A stretch of DNA of 64,000 bases from JBBTDV01 sp038042605 (GTDB taxonomy: Bacteria; Bdellovibrionota; UBA1018). The position numbers and the translations under genes are program-made. The notes beneath the pieces are model-generated. The model saw nothing but the letters and a program-made list of their open reading frames with translations. It had not been told where the DNA came from and ran no database searches. The DNA lies in NCBI GenBank assembly GCA_964358645.1, contig CAYHPW010000002.1:86977-150976 (forward strand). Reading direction: 5' to 3'. Of this stretch, positions 1-8,939 are shown one piece after another. Within the stretch, counting starts at the first letter, position 1, and each line of letters opens with the position of its first letter.

Positions 1-1480
1 TTTCCTCAGGAACAATGACTTCATCTATATAGCCGAGCTCAGCGGCCTTATATGGATTAGCAAATTTATTACGATAAAGTTCCGCTAACCGCGCTCGTTC
101 CTCATTTAGCCGTCCTTCTTTCTCGGCTGCGGCGATTTCCTTCCTATACAAAATATTGATAGCCCCTTCTGGACCCATTACAGCAATTTCTGCTGTTGGA
201 TATGCGAAATTAAAATCAGCCCTGATATGTTTGGAAGACATGACGTCATAAGCACCGCCATAGGCCTTACGTGTGATAATTGTTAGCTTAGGAACCGTTG
301 CTTCAGAAAAAGCGTAAAGCAGTTTTGAGCCATGTTTTATGATCCCACCATACTCCTGGTTGGTCCCGGGTAAGAAGCCCGGCACATCCACGAATGTGAT
401 CAACGGGATATTAAAAGCATCACAAAACCTCACAAAGCGCGCACCTTTCTGGGAAGCAGCTATATCAAGGCACCCCGCAAGGTGGGCTGGTTGGTTTCCA
501 ACGACCCCGACAGGCTGACCGTTAAGGCGGCTGAATCCTACAACTAAGTTTCCGGCATAATCCTGCTGAACTTCGAAAAATTCACCATCGTCCATGACAT
601 CACAGATAATCCGTCGCATGTCATAAGGCTTGTTTGGGTTATCTGGTAATAACTTCATGATTTCCATGCAACGCCTGTCTGCGGGGTCACGACAAGCTTT
701 AACCGGCGGGTCATCGAGATTGTTTGATGGAATGAATCCCATTAATTTTCTTACCATCTCAAGCGATGTGCGCTCGTCGCGACCAACAAAATGGCACACT
801 CCGCTTTTAGTGGCATGGGTCTCGGCGCCACCTAGCGCCTCTTTAGTAACATCCTCATGAGTAACGGTTTTGATCACTTCAGGGCCGGTGACAAACATGT
901 AAGAAGTATTTTCAACCATGAAAATAAAGTCAGTCATCGCGGGGCTATAAACCGCACCGCCGGCGCACGGGCCCATTATCACACTGATCTGTGGTATAAC
1001 CCCGCTTGCCTGGACATTACGCCAGAACAATTCGGCATATCCGCCAAGACTTTCGACACCCTCCTGGATCCTCGCTCCACCAGAATCATTCAGTCCTATT
1101 ACGGGGACTCCGGTCCTAAGCGCCAGATCCATTATCTTGCAGATCTTTGAAGCATACGCGCCGGAAAGACTGCCGCCAAAAACAGTGAAATCCTGCGAAA
1201 AAACACACACCGTACGCCCATTTAAAGTGCCATAGCCGGTCACGACGCCATCACCGGGGACCGCCTGATCAGCCATCCCGAAATCTGTGCACCTATGCAC
1301 CACAAATTTATCCAGCTCAACAAAGCTGCCAGGATCCAAAAGCAAATCTATCCGCTCCCTGGCAGTAAGCTTTCCCGAAGCATGTTGTTTGTTTATGCGC
1401 TCGACACCGCCACCAAGTTCGGCAGCCTTCTCGCGCTTGGCAAGTTCATGAAGTTTTTCTAAATGGCTCATATCAAACAT
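1..1480 (-). CDS. Acyl-CoA carboxylase carboxyltransferase subunit (PccB-like), 3-prime end cut off
   Basis: The biotin-dependent carboxyltransferase subunit moves CO2 from carboxybiotin to an acyl-CoA, usually propionyl-CoA in this family. My own translation of the minus strand from 1480 gives about 493 codons running off the window edge. It has the family N-terminus (HASGKLTARERIDLLLDPGSF), then GYGTLNGRTVCVFSQDFTVFGGSL, and near the edge NPYKAAELGYIDEVIVPEE, the usual C-terminal region, so only a short tail is missing. ATG at 1480 (MFDMSHLEK) or 1471 are both possible; an in-frame stop lies just upstream and no strong ribosome binding site is visible. The biotin carboxylase partner is not in the window. 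Substrate choice (propionyl-, acetyl- or methylmalonyl-CoA) cannot be settled from what is seen. Confidence 0.9.
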   Translation of the reverse strand, partial: MFDMSHLEKLHELAKREKAAELGGGVERINKQHASGKLTARERIDLLLDPGSFVELDKFVVHRCTDFGMADQAVPGDGVVTGYGTLNGRTVCVFSQDFTVFGGSLSGAYASKICKIMDLALRTGVPVIGLNDSGGARIQEGVESLGGYAELFWRNVQASGVIPQISVIMGPCAGGAVYSPAMTDFIFMVENTSYMFVTGPEVIKTVTHEDVTKEALGGAETHATKSGVCHFVGRDERTSLEMVRKLMGFIPSNNLDDPPVKACRDPADRRCMEIMKLLPDNPNKPYDMRRIICDVMDDGEFFEVQQDYAGNLVVGFSRLNGQPVGVVGNQPAHLAGCLDIAASQKGARFVRFCDAFNIPLITFVDVPGFLPGTNQEYGGIIKHGSKLLYAFSEATVPKLTIITRKAYGGAYDVMSSKHIRADFNFAYPTAEIAVMGPEGAINILYRKEIAAAEKEGRLNEERARLAELYRNKFANPYKAAELGYIDEVIVPEE

Positions 1481-1528
1481 AAATACACGCTATCGCTCGC
1501 GAATCCAACCATCGTTTGCAGTAATACC

Positions 1529-2224
1529 ATGCATCCGATAGCATTGTTTTATATGGTGGCAACCGGCAGAAAAATTAAAAGACGGTTAGCTCTTCTTATA
1601 CTGGCCATAATTTCCATTGCCTTGCCATGGAACTCGATGGCCTCGTATTTTTTTTATGAAGCTATTTTGGGAATGTCCCAGATAAGAAGTGGTGACCCGT
1701 TCTTCGGCGAAAATGTCGGAAATCCAACAAACAAAGGCTACGCTTTCCATCTAGGCCTTTTCCACAGCTTTACAAGCAATAAAATGCCGCTAAGCTTTCA
1801 GGCAGGGCTGCAACAGCGGCTCAACATAGGTTCAGAAAACTCGAACAGATACTATTCAATGACCGGCATCTACCCCTGTATACGTGGGCAGTTTGCTTAT
1901 TTGTTTTTAACATTTGGATGGACACCCTTCGTATGGAAGCGCACCAGTGACGCGATGGGTATTTCTGGGTTTACACGCTCCACCGGAAGTAGATCATATC
2001 TTACCGATTTTGGATTTTTATGGCCGGTTACACCAGAATTTTCGCTTGGCGCCGTGGCATCCGCAGAATTCGTAAACACAAATGGTGTCGCCAGCCCGAG
2101 TCCAATCATTGGATATACCGTTTTAATGAGATTTTACTTCGGATTCTCTAGTGAAGACCTTTCGCGCAAGCACTCAGGTGAATTCACTGGCTGGAGATAC
2201 CCATTAGGCCTGTTTAAAAATTAA
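1529..2224 (+). CDS. Probable outer-membrane beta-barrel protein
   Basis: I do not recognise a named family. The open frame begins at 1463 but overlaps the divergent carboxyltransferase start, so I prefer ATG at 1529 or 1553. From 1553 the protein has a basic stretch (GRKIKRR), a hydrophobic segment and a signal-peptidase-like site after WNSMA. The rest is a series of alternating polar/aromatic strands (GYAFHLGLFHSF, FQAGLQQRL, FAYLFLTFGWTPF, FSLGAVASAEF, VLMRFYFGF), typical of a small outer-membrane barrel. It converges on the sigma-54 activator with only 2 bases between stop codons. The barrel call is inferred from composition and pattern. Confidence 0.55.
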   Translation: MHPIALFYMVATGRKIKRRLALLILAIISIALPWNSMASYFFYEAILGMSQIRSGDPFFGENVGNPTNKGYAFHLGLFHSFTSNKMPLSFQAGLQQRLNIGSENSNRYYSMTGIYPCIRGQFAYLFLTFGWTPFVWKRTSDAMGISGFTRSTGSRSYLTDFGFLWPVTPEFSLGAVASAEFVNTNGVASPSPIIGYTVLMRFYFGFSSEDLSRKHSGEFTGWRYPLGLFKN

Positions 2225-2226
2225 CT

Positions 2227-3822
2227 CTATGCGGCCTCGTTAGATCCTCCAGCAACTCCGGGCCGCGTGATCTTCCGCTTGTCCAGGCCATACTTTTCGA
2301 CTTTCATGATCAAACCAGCGCGGGATATGCCGAGTTCCTTTGCCAACCTGCTCTTGTTCCAGTTGGTGCGCCTGAGGCCTTCACGGATCATGGTCTTTTC
2401 AAGCTCCTCAAGAGCATCCTTGAGCTTGCCAGCAACCCGGACACCTTGCACTTTGGCTTGGTCGCCATGATTACGGATACGTTGCGAGAGCAGATCCACG
2501 CCTATTCTCATTTCATCTCCCGAGAGAACCACCAGGCGCTCGATCTCATTTTCAAGTTCCCGGATATTGCCTGGCCATGGATAATCAAAAATCTTCTCCA
2601 TGCCCCTCTTGGCAAAATTCTTTACAGGCAGGTTCTTTTCCTTGCAGGCGCGGCCCAAAAAATGATCCACCAATATCGGGATATCCTCTTTGCGGTCCCT
2701 TAGCGGCGGAACCGTGATGTTAATGACATTTATCCTGTAATACAGATCTTCACGGAACGAGCCCATCTCGATCATTTCCTTAAGATCCTTGTTTGTGGCG
2801 GCCACAACCCGCACGTCGACTTTACGTTGTTCAGTGCCACCCACCGGGGTCAGCGTACCTTCCTGCAAAACGCGCAACAATTTGACCTGCATGGTCGGCG
2901 ACATATCACCGATTTCATCCAAAAACAGCGTTCCTTTGTTTGCAGCCTCAAACAAGCCCTTCTTGTCGCGTATGGCTCCCGTGAAAGAACCTCTAACATG
3001 CCCGAAAAGCTCGCTATCAAGAAGATTTTCATTGAATGCGGAGCAGTTCACCGTGACAAATTGCGAGTCCTTCCTTGGCGAATTGTAATGAATGGCCCGA
3101 GCGATGAGCTCCTTACCAGTACCATTCTCTCCCTGAACCAGCACTGTCGCTTCCGATGCCTTTATCTTATCAAGCAACGAGTAAAGCTCCTGCATTGGTT
3201 TTGACTTGCCGATCATAGAATCATAACTGTAGCGATTGCCAAGCTGGTTGTTTAAAGCATTAATCCTTTCCTCACGCTTTGAAATTTCGGTGTGGAACGT
3301 GACTATTTCCTGCGCGACTAGATCCACAATCTCATTAAAATATTTTCTCTCTGAATCGCTTAGAATGCGAAGTTTTGATAACGCAGCATCTAGCTGATTC
3401 CATGGTATGCCGGACTCCTGAGCCCATGCCTTGGCTTTTGCCTTTTCCTCGGGTGAAACAGGTTTTTCAAGGAATGAATACGCGTGCACACTGCCGAGAA
3501 ACTCGTTCTCCACGCTGACACGCGATACAAGCATGCACTCAATCCCCACAGGACCAGGAACGGCAACACAAGACTGATTGCCGTTAAAAACTTTTTCATT
3601 GGCTTCAGCCATAGCCTTAAGCAAAAATTGCCGCCCGTTTTCATTTTGGAACAGGCTGGCTGTTATTGGATTTTTAAATTCTCGTTGTTTATCAGCAAGA
3701 TTATAATTCCTAACATTCCCCCTCTCGTCGACGAAGAAAATATCAGTGTTAAACCATTGCGCCAGTATTTCCTCTAGTTTTCTAATGACATGGATATGTT
3801 TTAATTCTTCCCAATTGATCAT
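2227..3822 (-). CDS. Sigma-54-dependent activator with PocR-like sensory domain
   Basis: This 531-residue enhancer-binding protein should sense a small ligand and activate sigma-54 RNA polymerase. Residues about 5-165 resemble the PocR sensory domain (SCVAVPGPVGIECMLVSRV), followed by a coiled linker. The AAA+ domain has Walker A GENGTGKE at 231-238, a GSFTGA loop at 278-283 that contacts sigma-54, and Walker B GTLFLDE at 297-303, followed by LRDRKEDI. The C-terminus carries a Fis-type helix-turn-helix (NKSRLAKELGISRAGL) at about 485-515. There is no receiver domain, so control is probably by ligand rather than phosphorylation. It lies 97 bp downstream of thiI on the same strand; its target genes cannot be read from the window. 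Confidence 0.88.
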   Translation of the reverse strand: MINWEELKHIHVIRKLEEILAQWFNTDIFFVDERGNVRNYNLADKQREFKNPITASLFQNENGRQFLLKAMAEANEKVFNGNQSCVAVPGPVGIECMLVSRVSVENEFLGSVHAYSFLEKPVSPEEKAKAKAWAQESGIPWNQLDAALSKLRILSDSERKYFNEIVDLVAQEIVTFHTEISKREERINALNNQLGNRYSYDSMIGKSKPMQELYSLLDKIKASEATVLVQGENGTGKELIARAIHYNSPRKDSQFVTVNCSAFNENLLDSELFGHVRGSFTGAIRDKKGLFEAANKGTLFLDEIGDMSPTMQVKLLRVLQEGTLTPVGGTEQRKVDVRVVAATNKDLKEMIEMGSFREDLYYRINVINITVPPLRDRKEDIPILVDHFLGRACKEKNLPVKNFAKRGMEKIFDYPWPGNIRELENEIERLVVLSGDEMRIGVDLLSQRIRNHGDQAKVQGVRVAGKLKDALEELEKTMIREGLRRTNWNKSRLAKELGISRAGLIMKVEKYGLDKRKITRPGVAGGSNEAA

Positions 3823-3919
3823 AAATAGGTTTCTCCAATCCTATTATCGGCAAATTTGTGCTAATTATTGACAGTTACCGTACTTTTTTTATACAGTTTA
3901 TTTTAAGTAATAAATTCGG

Positions 3920-5116
3920 TTAGATAACCATAAGACCAGAGAGTGCATCCATAACATAGCCTGCGGTATCAAACTTCAACTCCTCTGTGGCTGCATGATC
4001 TGGCGTTGAATATAAAATCGGGTGTCGCTCTGTAAACAACGTACAGCAATCCGCAGCGGGCTTTATAGAACATTCGTATGTGCCAAACACTTTTGCCTTT
4101 TTGATTATTTCATCCTTGTCATACGTGATGAGCGGACGAAGTATCGGTATGGCAGCCGCTGAATCTATCGTTGCAATATTTTCAACCGTCTGACTAGCTA
4201 CCTGTCCCAAGCCTTCCCCGGTAACCAATGCAAGTGCACTAATGCGTTTGGCTAGTTCCGAGGAAATCCTAACCATAAGTCGCCTGTAAAGCACTGTCCT
4301 CATCCTAGGGCCGGTTACCGCGGCAATTTTTTCTTGGATCTTTCCGAAAGGGACAATGTAAAGGGGCTCTGACTCTGGTTGGTAACGATTTATTATATTA
4401 CGAAGTTCCGTGACCTTATCGATGATCTCACTACCTATGAATGGAGCGCCATGAAAGTGTATAAACGAAACCGGAGAGCCTCTGCGCGAACTAAGAATAG
4501 CAGCAACAGGCGAATCAATCCCACCAGAGAGAAGCGCAAGCAAACGCGCATTAGTTCCGACGGGCAGACCGCCAGGGCCCGGATGCTTAGATGTCCATAC
4601 AAAGGAATGTTTAAAACGCACTTCTATACCGACCGTGAGCGCCGGGTTTTCTAGATCGACGCTCATGCCAGGAAATTCAGTTTTGATCGTTCCACCGATT
4701 TCCCTGTCTATTTCGATGGATTTTTGCGGCAGGGCTTTATCACTCCTTCGCGTAAGCACGCGAAATGAGCCAGGCATCCCTTTTTCATGGATAATCCCTC
4801 TAACTTCAGCAAGCGCGGTTCGTGTAAGCTCAGTTAAATCCGTTGGAACAATTGTTATCGGGCTAAAGCTTGCGATGCCGAACGTCCGCGAAACAGCTTC
4901 ATATACGGCTTGCTCGTGTGTGGTGGAATAATCAGGACACATTACCGTAAGAAGGACGCGACCGTATTCGCGGGCTGTATTTACTGAAGCATCACGCCCC
5001 AAAACCCGTTGCACCATTTTTTTAACATTTAATGCTAGGCGCTCCTCGAACCAGTTACGGTTCCCACCCTTGAGAGCTATCTCATGATAACGTAACACAA
5101 AGTGCCTGCCGATCAT
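3920..5116 (-). CDS. thiI: tRNA 4-thiouridine synthase ThiI
   Basis: ThiI adenylates U8 of tRNA and inserts sulfur received from a cysteine desulfurase. The protein has an N-terminal ferredoxin-like region, a THUMP domain (about 60-175) and a PP-loop ATPase motif SGGIDS at 197-202. At 398 residues it lacks the C-terminal rhodanese domain of the E. coli enzyme, so it resembles the short ThiI type; a CC pair sits near residue 355. Its ATG overlaps the stop of the cysteine desulfurase gene by 4 bases, strong evidence that the two are co-translated and work as a sulfur relay. Confidence 0.93.
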   Translation of the reverse strand: MIGRHFVLRYHEIALKGGNRNWFEERLALNVKKMVQRVLGRDASVNTAREYGRVLLTVMCPDYSTTHEQAVYEAVSRTFGIASFSPITIVPTDLTELTRTALAEVRGIIHEKGMPGSFRVLTRRSDKALPQKSIEIDREIGGTIKTEFPGMSVDLENPALTVGIEVRFKHSFVWTSKHPGPGGLPVGTNARLLALLSGGIDSPVAAILSSRRGSPVSFIHFHGAPFIGSEIIDKVTELRNIINRYQPESEPLYIVPFGKIQEKIAAVTGPRMRTVLYRRLMVRISSELAKRISALALVTGEGLGQVASQTVENIATIDSAAAIPILRPLITYDKDEIIKKAKVFGTYECSIKPAADCCTLFTERHPILYSTPDHAATEELKFDTAGYVMDALSGLMVI

Positions 5117-6333
5117 CTTTCGGAACCTCCTTTCTGAAGACGACTTAAACGCTCATAAGCTTCTTCGACGGCGCTGACAATTTTATCTATTTCACTTAGA
5201 CTGTTTAACATCGAAAGGCTGATTCTTATTGATGACGAGCAAACATCACTTGGCAGTCCCATCGCGACTAGGGTGGCTTCAGGCTTGGGGGTTGATGATT
5301 GGCACGCGGACCCTGTGGAAACAATAAAACCAAGTTCTTCGAGCAAACGCGCCAAAGGGCCGGCAGGGACACCAGGCGCGGCTAGGCTGATTATTTGTGG
5401 CACGGCACTTTGTGGCGAATTCCAGTGAAACCTGCCGCCATTTTTTCCTGTCGTAAGCAATGTTTTCAAGCGCTCATTAAGTTTACGAACATGCTCGCTT
5501 GAATCCTTTGATGCTGACAAAGTCTTTTTTGTTGCAACATGAAAGCCGCTGATTAATCCGGCACTCTGAGTCCCGGCACGCAAACCACCTTCCTGTTCTC
5601 CACCATATATTAATGGCTTGATAAACAGCCGATTGCGGTTATCCAATAACTTCGGATTTAACACCACCAATGCGCCAACGCCTTTGGGCCCGCATATTTT
5701 GTGAGCTGATATCGAAACCAGATCAACCGAAGAAGGTGCTACGGGCATTTTTATTTTGCCAAACGCTTGCACCCCATCGGTATGAAAAACAACCTCTGGT
5801 TGAATTTCTTTTACAAGCCTGGCTAGTTTTTCAACTTCAAGCACTGCTCCCATGATGTTGTTAACACTTATTATGCTTACAAGCACAGTTTCGGGGATAA
5901 GTAATTTGGCGAGTTCTTGCTCAATCACCCGCCCTTCGCCATTTACCGGTGCAAAACAAGCTTCAAACCCAAAAGACGTAAGTGATTGCACGCATTTTGT
6001 CACAGCCGGATGCTCGATGGCTGATGCTATTAACCTTCTGGGTTTCTGACGTGGGTCCTTATCCGAAACGTAGGCGCCAAGCGCTACTCCGGATATCGCC
6101 AGGTTATCCGATTCTGTGCCTCCGGAAGTAAATATTATCTGCCTTGGTTCGACATTAAAAATATCTGCAAAATATTCCCTGGCTTCTTTGATTGCTTTGG
6201 CCGCCCTTTGCCCTAAAACATGTGAAGAAGAAGGGTTGCCATAATCCACGCAGGCATATTGTTTAAGCAGCTCGGCGACTTCTTCATAGCACCTAGTTGT
6301 AGATGCACTGTCAAAAAAAATAAAATCTTCCAC
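5113..6333 (-). CDS. Cysteine desulfurase (NifS/IscS type)
   Basis: A PLP-dependent enzyme of 406 residues that releases sulfur from cysteine as a protein persulfide. The PLP-binding lysine lies in SISAHKICGPKG (K212), TSGGTESDN is at 69-77, and the active-site cysteine in STGSACQSS is C344. It directly precedes and overlaps thiI, so it is probably the sulfur donor for tRNA thiolation, though a wider role in iron-sulfur assembly is possible because no other desulfurase is visible. The TlpA-like gene upstream ends 15 bp before its start, which makes a three-gene operon. Confidence 0.93.
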   Translation of the reverse strand: MEDFIFFDSASTTRCYEEVAELLKQYACVDYGNPSSSHVLGQRAAKAIKEAREYFADIFNVEPRQIIFTSGGTESDNLAISGVALGAYVSDKDPRQKPRRLIASAIEHPAVTKCVQSLTSFGFEACFAPVNGEGRVIEQELAKLLIPETVLVSIISVNNIMGAVLEVEKLARLVKEIQPEVVFHTDGVQAFGKIKMPVAPSSVDLVSISAHKICGPKGVGALVVLNPKLLDNRNRLFIKPLIYGGEQEGGLRAGTQSAGLISGFHVATKKTLSASKDSSEHVRKLNERLKTLLTTGKNGGRFHWNSPQSAVPQIISLAAPGVPAGPLARLLEELGFIVSTGSACQSSTPKPEATLVAMGLPSDVCSSSIRISLSMLNSLSEIDKIVSAVEEAYERLSRLQKGGSER

Positions 6334-6348
6334 GCAGACCTTTCAAGC

Positions 6349-6870
6349 TTATTTACCTGGCCCCAGCAGGGCCTGTTCAACGGTGAATCTGGCGCGGGCT
6401 CCTTGCCAGTCCTGCGGCCCTATGAATTTTTCGACAATTTCAAGTTTGGACGACAAAAGAAAAGTCTCTGGGAAACGAAAAGTGCCGTACTTCTTAGGCA
6501 ATGTGCCAGTAGGATCCAGCAGCCATATTGTATTCGATGGCAGCGTTTTTTTAGGGATTATCTTAAGCGCATTTTCCCATTTTTCATCCACGCTGACAGC
6601 GATTACAACTAGTGGAAATCCCTTATATGCCTCTGAAAACTCCACAATGCTTTTGATTTCCTCAATACAAGGCTCACACCAGCTCGCCCAAAAATGCAGC
6701 AAAACCGACTTTTCGCGCTGATCGCTAAGCGAATGTGATTTACCATCCTTGTCCTTAAGCTCGAATATAACTGCCTGGCGACTACGAATACTGTTCTCAC
6801 GCACACAGCCAATAGTTATCAAGAAAGAGATAGAAACAGCTAAAAACACTGTAATATAACGTAGTTGCAT
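6349..6870 (-). CDS. TlpA/ResA-like thioredoxin-fold protein, membrane-anchored
   Basis: A periplasmic thiol-disulfide protein. The N-terminus is hydrophobic (FLAVSISFLITIGC), with a cysteine that could be lipidated although the lipobox is not canonical. The thioredoxin active site is WASWCEPC, followed by the usual fold elements (PLVVIAVSVDE, TIWLLDPTGTLPKKYGTFRFPETFLL). Open frame extends to TTG 6888 and ATG 6879; I choose ATG 6870 because a GGTGG sequence lies about 10 bases upstream of it. It is the first gene of the operon with the cysteine desulfurase and ThiI, perhaps handling cysteine redox state. The link to tRNA thiolation is inference from position only. Confidence 0.85.
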   Translation of the reverse strand: MQLRYITVFLAVSISFLITIGCVRENSIRSRQAVIFELKDKDGKSHSLSDQREKSVLLHFWASWCEPCIEEIKSIVEFSEAYKGFPLVVIAVSVDEKWENALKIIPKKTLPSNTIWLLDPTGTLPKKYGTFRFPETFLLSSKLEIVEKFIGPQDWQGARARFTVEQALLGPGK

Positions 6871-6909
6871 ATAAATCATACCACCCAAAAGAAGGCTAAC
6901 TCACAGAAG

Positions 6910-6939
6910 TTGCACGAAATCGATAATCTTTTCTATAAT
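6910..6939 (+). promoter_or_regulatory. Sigma-70-type promoter of the HNH gene
   Basis: TTGCAC at 6910-6915, an 18-bp spacer and a perfect TATAAT at 6934-6939. The ATG of the HNH gene is at 6948, so the predicted transcript begins within a base or two of the start codon and has no Shine-Dalgarno sequence. Confidence 0.6.
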
Positions 6940-6947
6940 ATAATTAT

Positions 6948-7505
6948 ATGAGCCACGCACTAGTGCTCAACGCCTCTTATGAACCTCTGGTAATTGTCAC
7001 CTGGCAGCGAGCTATTCAACTGCTTTTTCAAGGGAAAGTCGAGGTAATTGAAACCTCAGACACCGAGGTACGAACAGTGCGCTTCAGTATTAAAATACCT
7101 GCCGTACTTCGCTTATTGCAATATGTTCCATTACGAAAGAAAAAACAGCTCATCAAATTCTCAAGAGCTAATATTCTCCTCCGCGATGATCACACTTGCC
7201 AGTACTGCGGGCACAAATACGGCAAGGCTCAGCTCACACTTGACCATGTGATCCCGATCGTTCAAGGCGGCACAAAGAGCTGGGAAAACATAGTGACAGC
7301 GTGCAAGTCCTGTAATCAAAAAAAAGGTGGTCAAACCCCCGCACAAGCGGGACTCCATCTTATCCGGAAACCAAAACAACCACACTGGCTGCCAGCTACC
7401 TATTTACATTTTGGTATTTCCAGAACGCCAGCCAAGACTAACGAAAGATGGCGGATTTACTTCAAGCTAGACCATCATTCCTCCGGCGATGGTCTTGACC
7501 AATAA
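6948..7505 (+). CDS. HNH endonuclease family protein
   Basis: A 185-residue protein with an HNH nuclease fold in its middle: paired cysteines CQYCG and CKSCN flank the catalytic region LTLDHVIPIVQGG and the asparagine stretch SWENIVTAC. The N-terminal SHALVLNASYEPLVIVTWQRAI is characteristic of a widespread chromosomal HNH family of unknown physiological role. It has its own promoter and appears leaderless. It is not next to phage or intron genes, so I do not call it a homing enzyme. Confidence 0.88.
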   Translation: MSHALVLNASYEPLVIVTWQRAIQLLFQGKVEVIETSDTEVRTVRFSIKIPAVLRLLQYVPLRKKKQLIKFSRANILLRDDHTCQYCGHKYGKAQLTLDHVIPIVQGGTKSWENIVTACKSCNQKKGGQTPAQAGLHLIRKPKQPHWLPATYLHFGISRTPAKTNERWRIYFKLDHHSSGDGLDQ

Positions 7506-7534
7506 TTCAAGTGAGCCTAGTGTAACCCCACAAA

Positions 7535-8020
7535 ATGGATGAAACGAGAGTCAACAAATCCACCGAAGATCTTATCGCATGTTACGGTGATATGATGTTC
7601 GATCTTTGCGAATCACTGTTATTAACACATAGTAATGCACAAATCCTGTTCCGCTCCATAGCCAAGGAAATCGAAAAAACTCTTAAGTCCAACCGCTACG
7701 AGCTCCATGAGCGTCAATGGGTTTTGAAGGTCACATGCACCAAGTTGATATCTGCATATCCGAAATATACTAAAAAACTAAGCGCATCCGATCAAATGGA
7801 GCTAGATTCCGTTGATAACGTGCCAGGACGTCTTGAACAGTTGCATTACTTTCTCCACCGCTTACCACCTGAAGACCAAATAATACTGCTGCTAAGAGAT
7901 AAATACGGGCTCCCGTACCAGGAAATCTCAGCGGCAATGCAAACACCTGAGGGTTCCATAAAGGTTAGACGGCAGCACTCATTGCGAAATATTGAAGACT
8001 GGATCTGGGGATATCGATGA
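7535..8020 (+). CDS. Divergent ECF-like sigma factor
   Basis: A small (161-residue) protein whose C-terminus matches sigma region 4: LPPEDQIILLLRDKYGLPYQEISAAMQTPEGSIKVRRQHSLRNI. The N-terminal half occupies the place of region 2 (DLIACYGDMMFDLCESLLL) but is diverged and lacks an obvious -10 recognition motif. Its stop overlaps the next start as ATGA, so the two products are co-translated, as usual for an ECF sigma factor with its regulator. It could be a sigma factor with an unusual promoter or a region-4-only regulator. Confidence 0.65.
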   Translation: MDETRVNKSTEDLIACYGDMMFDLCESLLLTHSNAQILFRSIAKEIEKTLKSNRYELHERQWVLKVTCTKLISAYPKYTKKLSASDQMELDSVDNVPGRLEQLHYFLHRLPPEDQIILLLRDKYGLPYQEISAAMQTPEGSIKVRRQHSLRNIEDWIWGYR

Positions 8021-8919
8021 ACTGTTTCGAATGGCAAAATTGTTCTTCTGATTTCCTGGACGGGATAATGGTTGGCTCGTCAAAGAGGGAAGCAGAAGAG
8101 CACGTCGAAAGCTGCAGCACCTGCGGCGAAAGGCACAGGCATCTTCGCCTCATATTATCATTGATCGCGAAGCAACCGAGATCATCGCTGCCGATACAAC
8201 TGCGCAAATCCCCTCTCCGCGCTCATACACCACAAGCAGAAGGCCGACCAGGATTCCGTGCAAGGTGGCATCATTTACCATGGTATGTAAGGATGGCCAT
8301 CGAAGGGATATCGATAGTTACATCAGTGCTTATCCTGGTAACCTTCGCACCAAAGCTGAAGACTGTTTATGAAAACTACTATCAGCGTGATCTCTACTCA
8401 GACGATTTCACACAGGGGAACATGCTTCTTTCATCAACGCAATCGCAAGAGCAGGCTGTTCCAGAGTCAAACAGCGAAAACCCTCTTTTTACGCGCGGAA
8501 ATGTGAATTTAACGACAGCTCCATCTGAAGATGATTTTTCAACAAATGAGCCCAGCGGTGACACGGCCAATGCACCGTCACTTACAAAAAATTCTGAAAT
8601 ATGGCGCTTTAATGTCAGGACCGACAGCCCTCATGATACAAGGTCTAAGGTTGTGAACATTTTAGGCGAACTGAGAGTCCCAAAATCCACGGATGGACTG
8701 GGCGGGATTGAAGTACCTGGAGGCATACAGTTTGATCTTTTATTGCCAAACACCGTAGTACACAATTTACGCACCAAACTACAAAAACTATCCGCAAAAC
8801 AAGAGACGGATAAAACTGCCGACCCTGCTCTAGAGACTTTTTCTTGGTATAAGAACAAATCAAGCAAGCAAATCCCAGAAGGCAAGACCAGAGTCGTTAT
8901 CTGGCTGTCACAGATGTGA
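8017..8919 (+). CDS. Membrane protein with zinc anti-sigma-like N-terminus
   Basis: A 300-residue protein. Residues about 3-45 hold a motif like the zinc-containing anti-sigma fold (EEHVESCSTCG, His-x3-Cys-x2-Cys, with earlier cysteines). One transmembrane segment follows at about 90-110 (IEGISIVTSVLILVTFAP), then a roughly 190-residue probably periplasmic part with a Ser/Asn-rich linker and a compact C-terminal domain. The topology and the 4-base overlap with the sigma-like gene suggest a membrane-bound anti-sigma factor that senses an envelope signal. The outer domain is not a family I recognise. Confidence 0.6.
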   Translation: MNCFEWQNCSSDFLDGIMVGSSKREAEEHVESCSTCGERHRHLRLILSLIAKQPRSSLPIQLRKSPLRAHTPQAEGRPGFRARWHHLPWYVRMAIEGISIVTSVLILVTFAPKLKTVYENYYQRDLYSDDFTQGNMLLSSTQSQEQAVPESNSENPLFTRGNVNLTTAPSEDDFSTNEPSGDTANAPSLTKNSEIWRFNVRTDSPHDTRSKVVNILGELRVPKSTDGLGGIEVPGGIQFDLLLPNTVVHNLRTKLQKLSAKQETDKTADPALETFSWYKNKSSKQIPEGKTRVVIWLSQM

Positions 8920-8939
8920 GGCAAAACAAGATTAACTTA

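Noticed and set aside
630..1150. Two overlapping plus-strand frames near the left edge
   Set aside because: They are antisense to the acyl-CoA carboxyltransferase gene, which runs off the window and is open across the whole stretch.
2827..3204. Several plus-strand open frames over the sigma-54 activator
   Set aside because: They are antisense shadows of a well-supported AAA+ gene.
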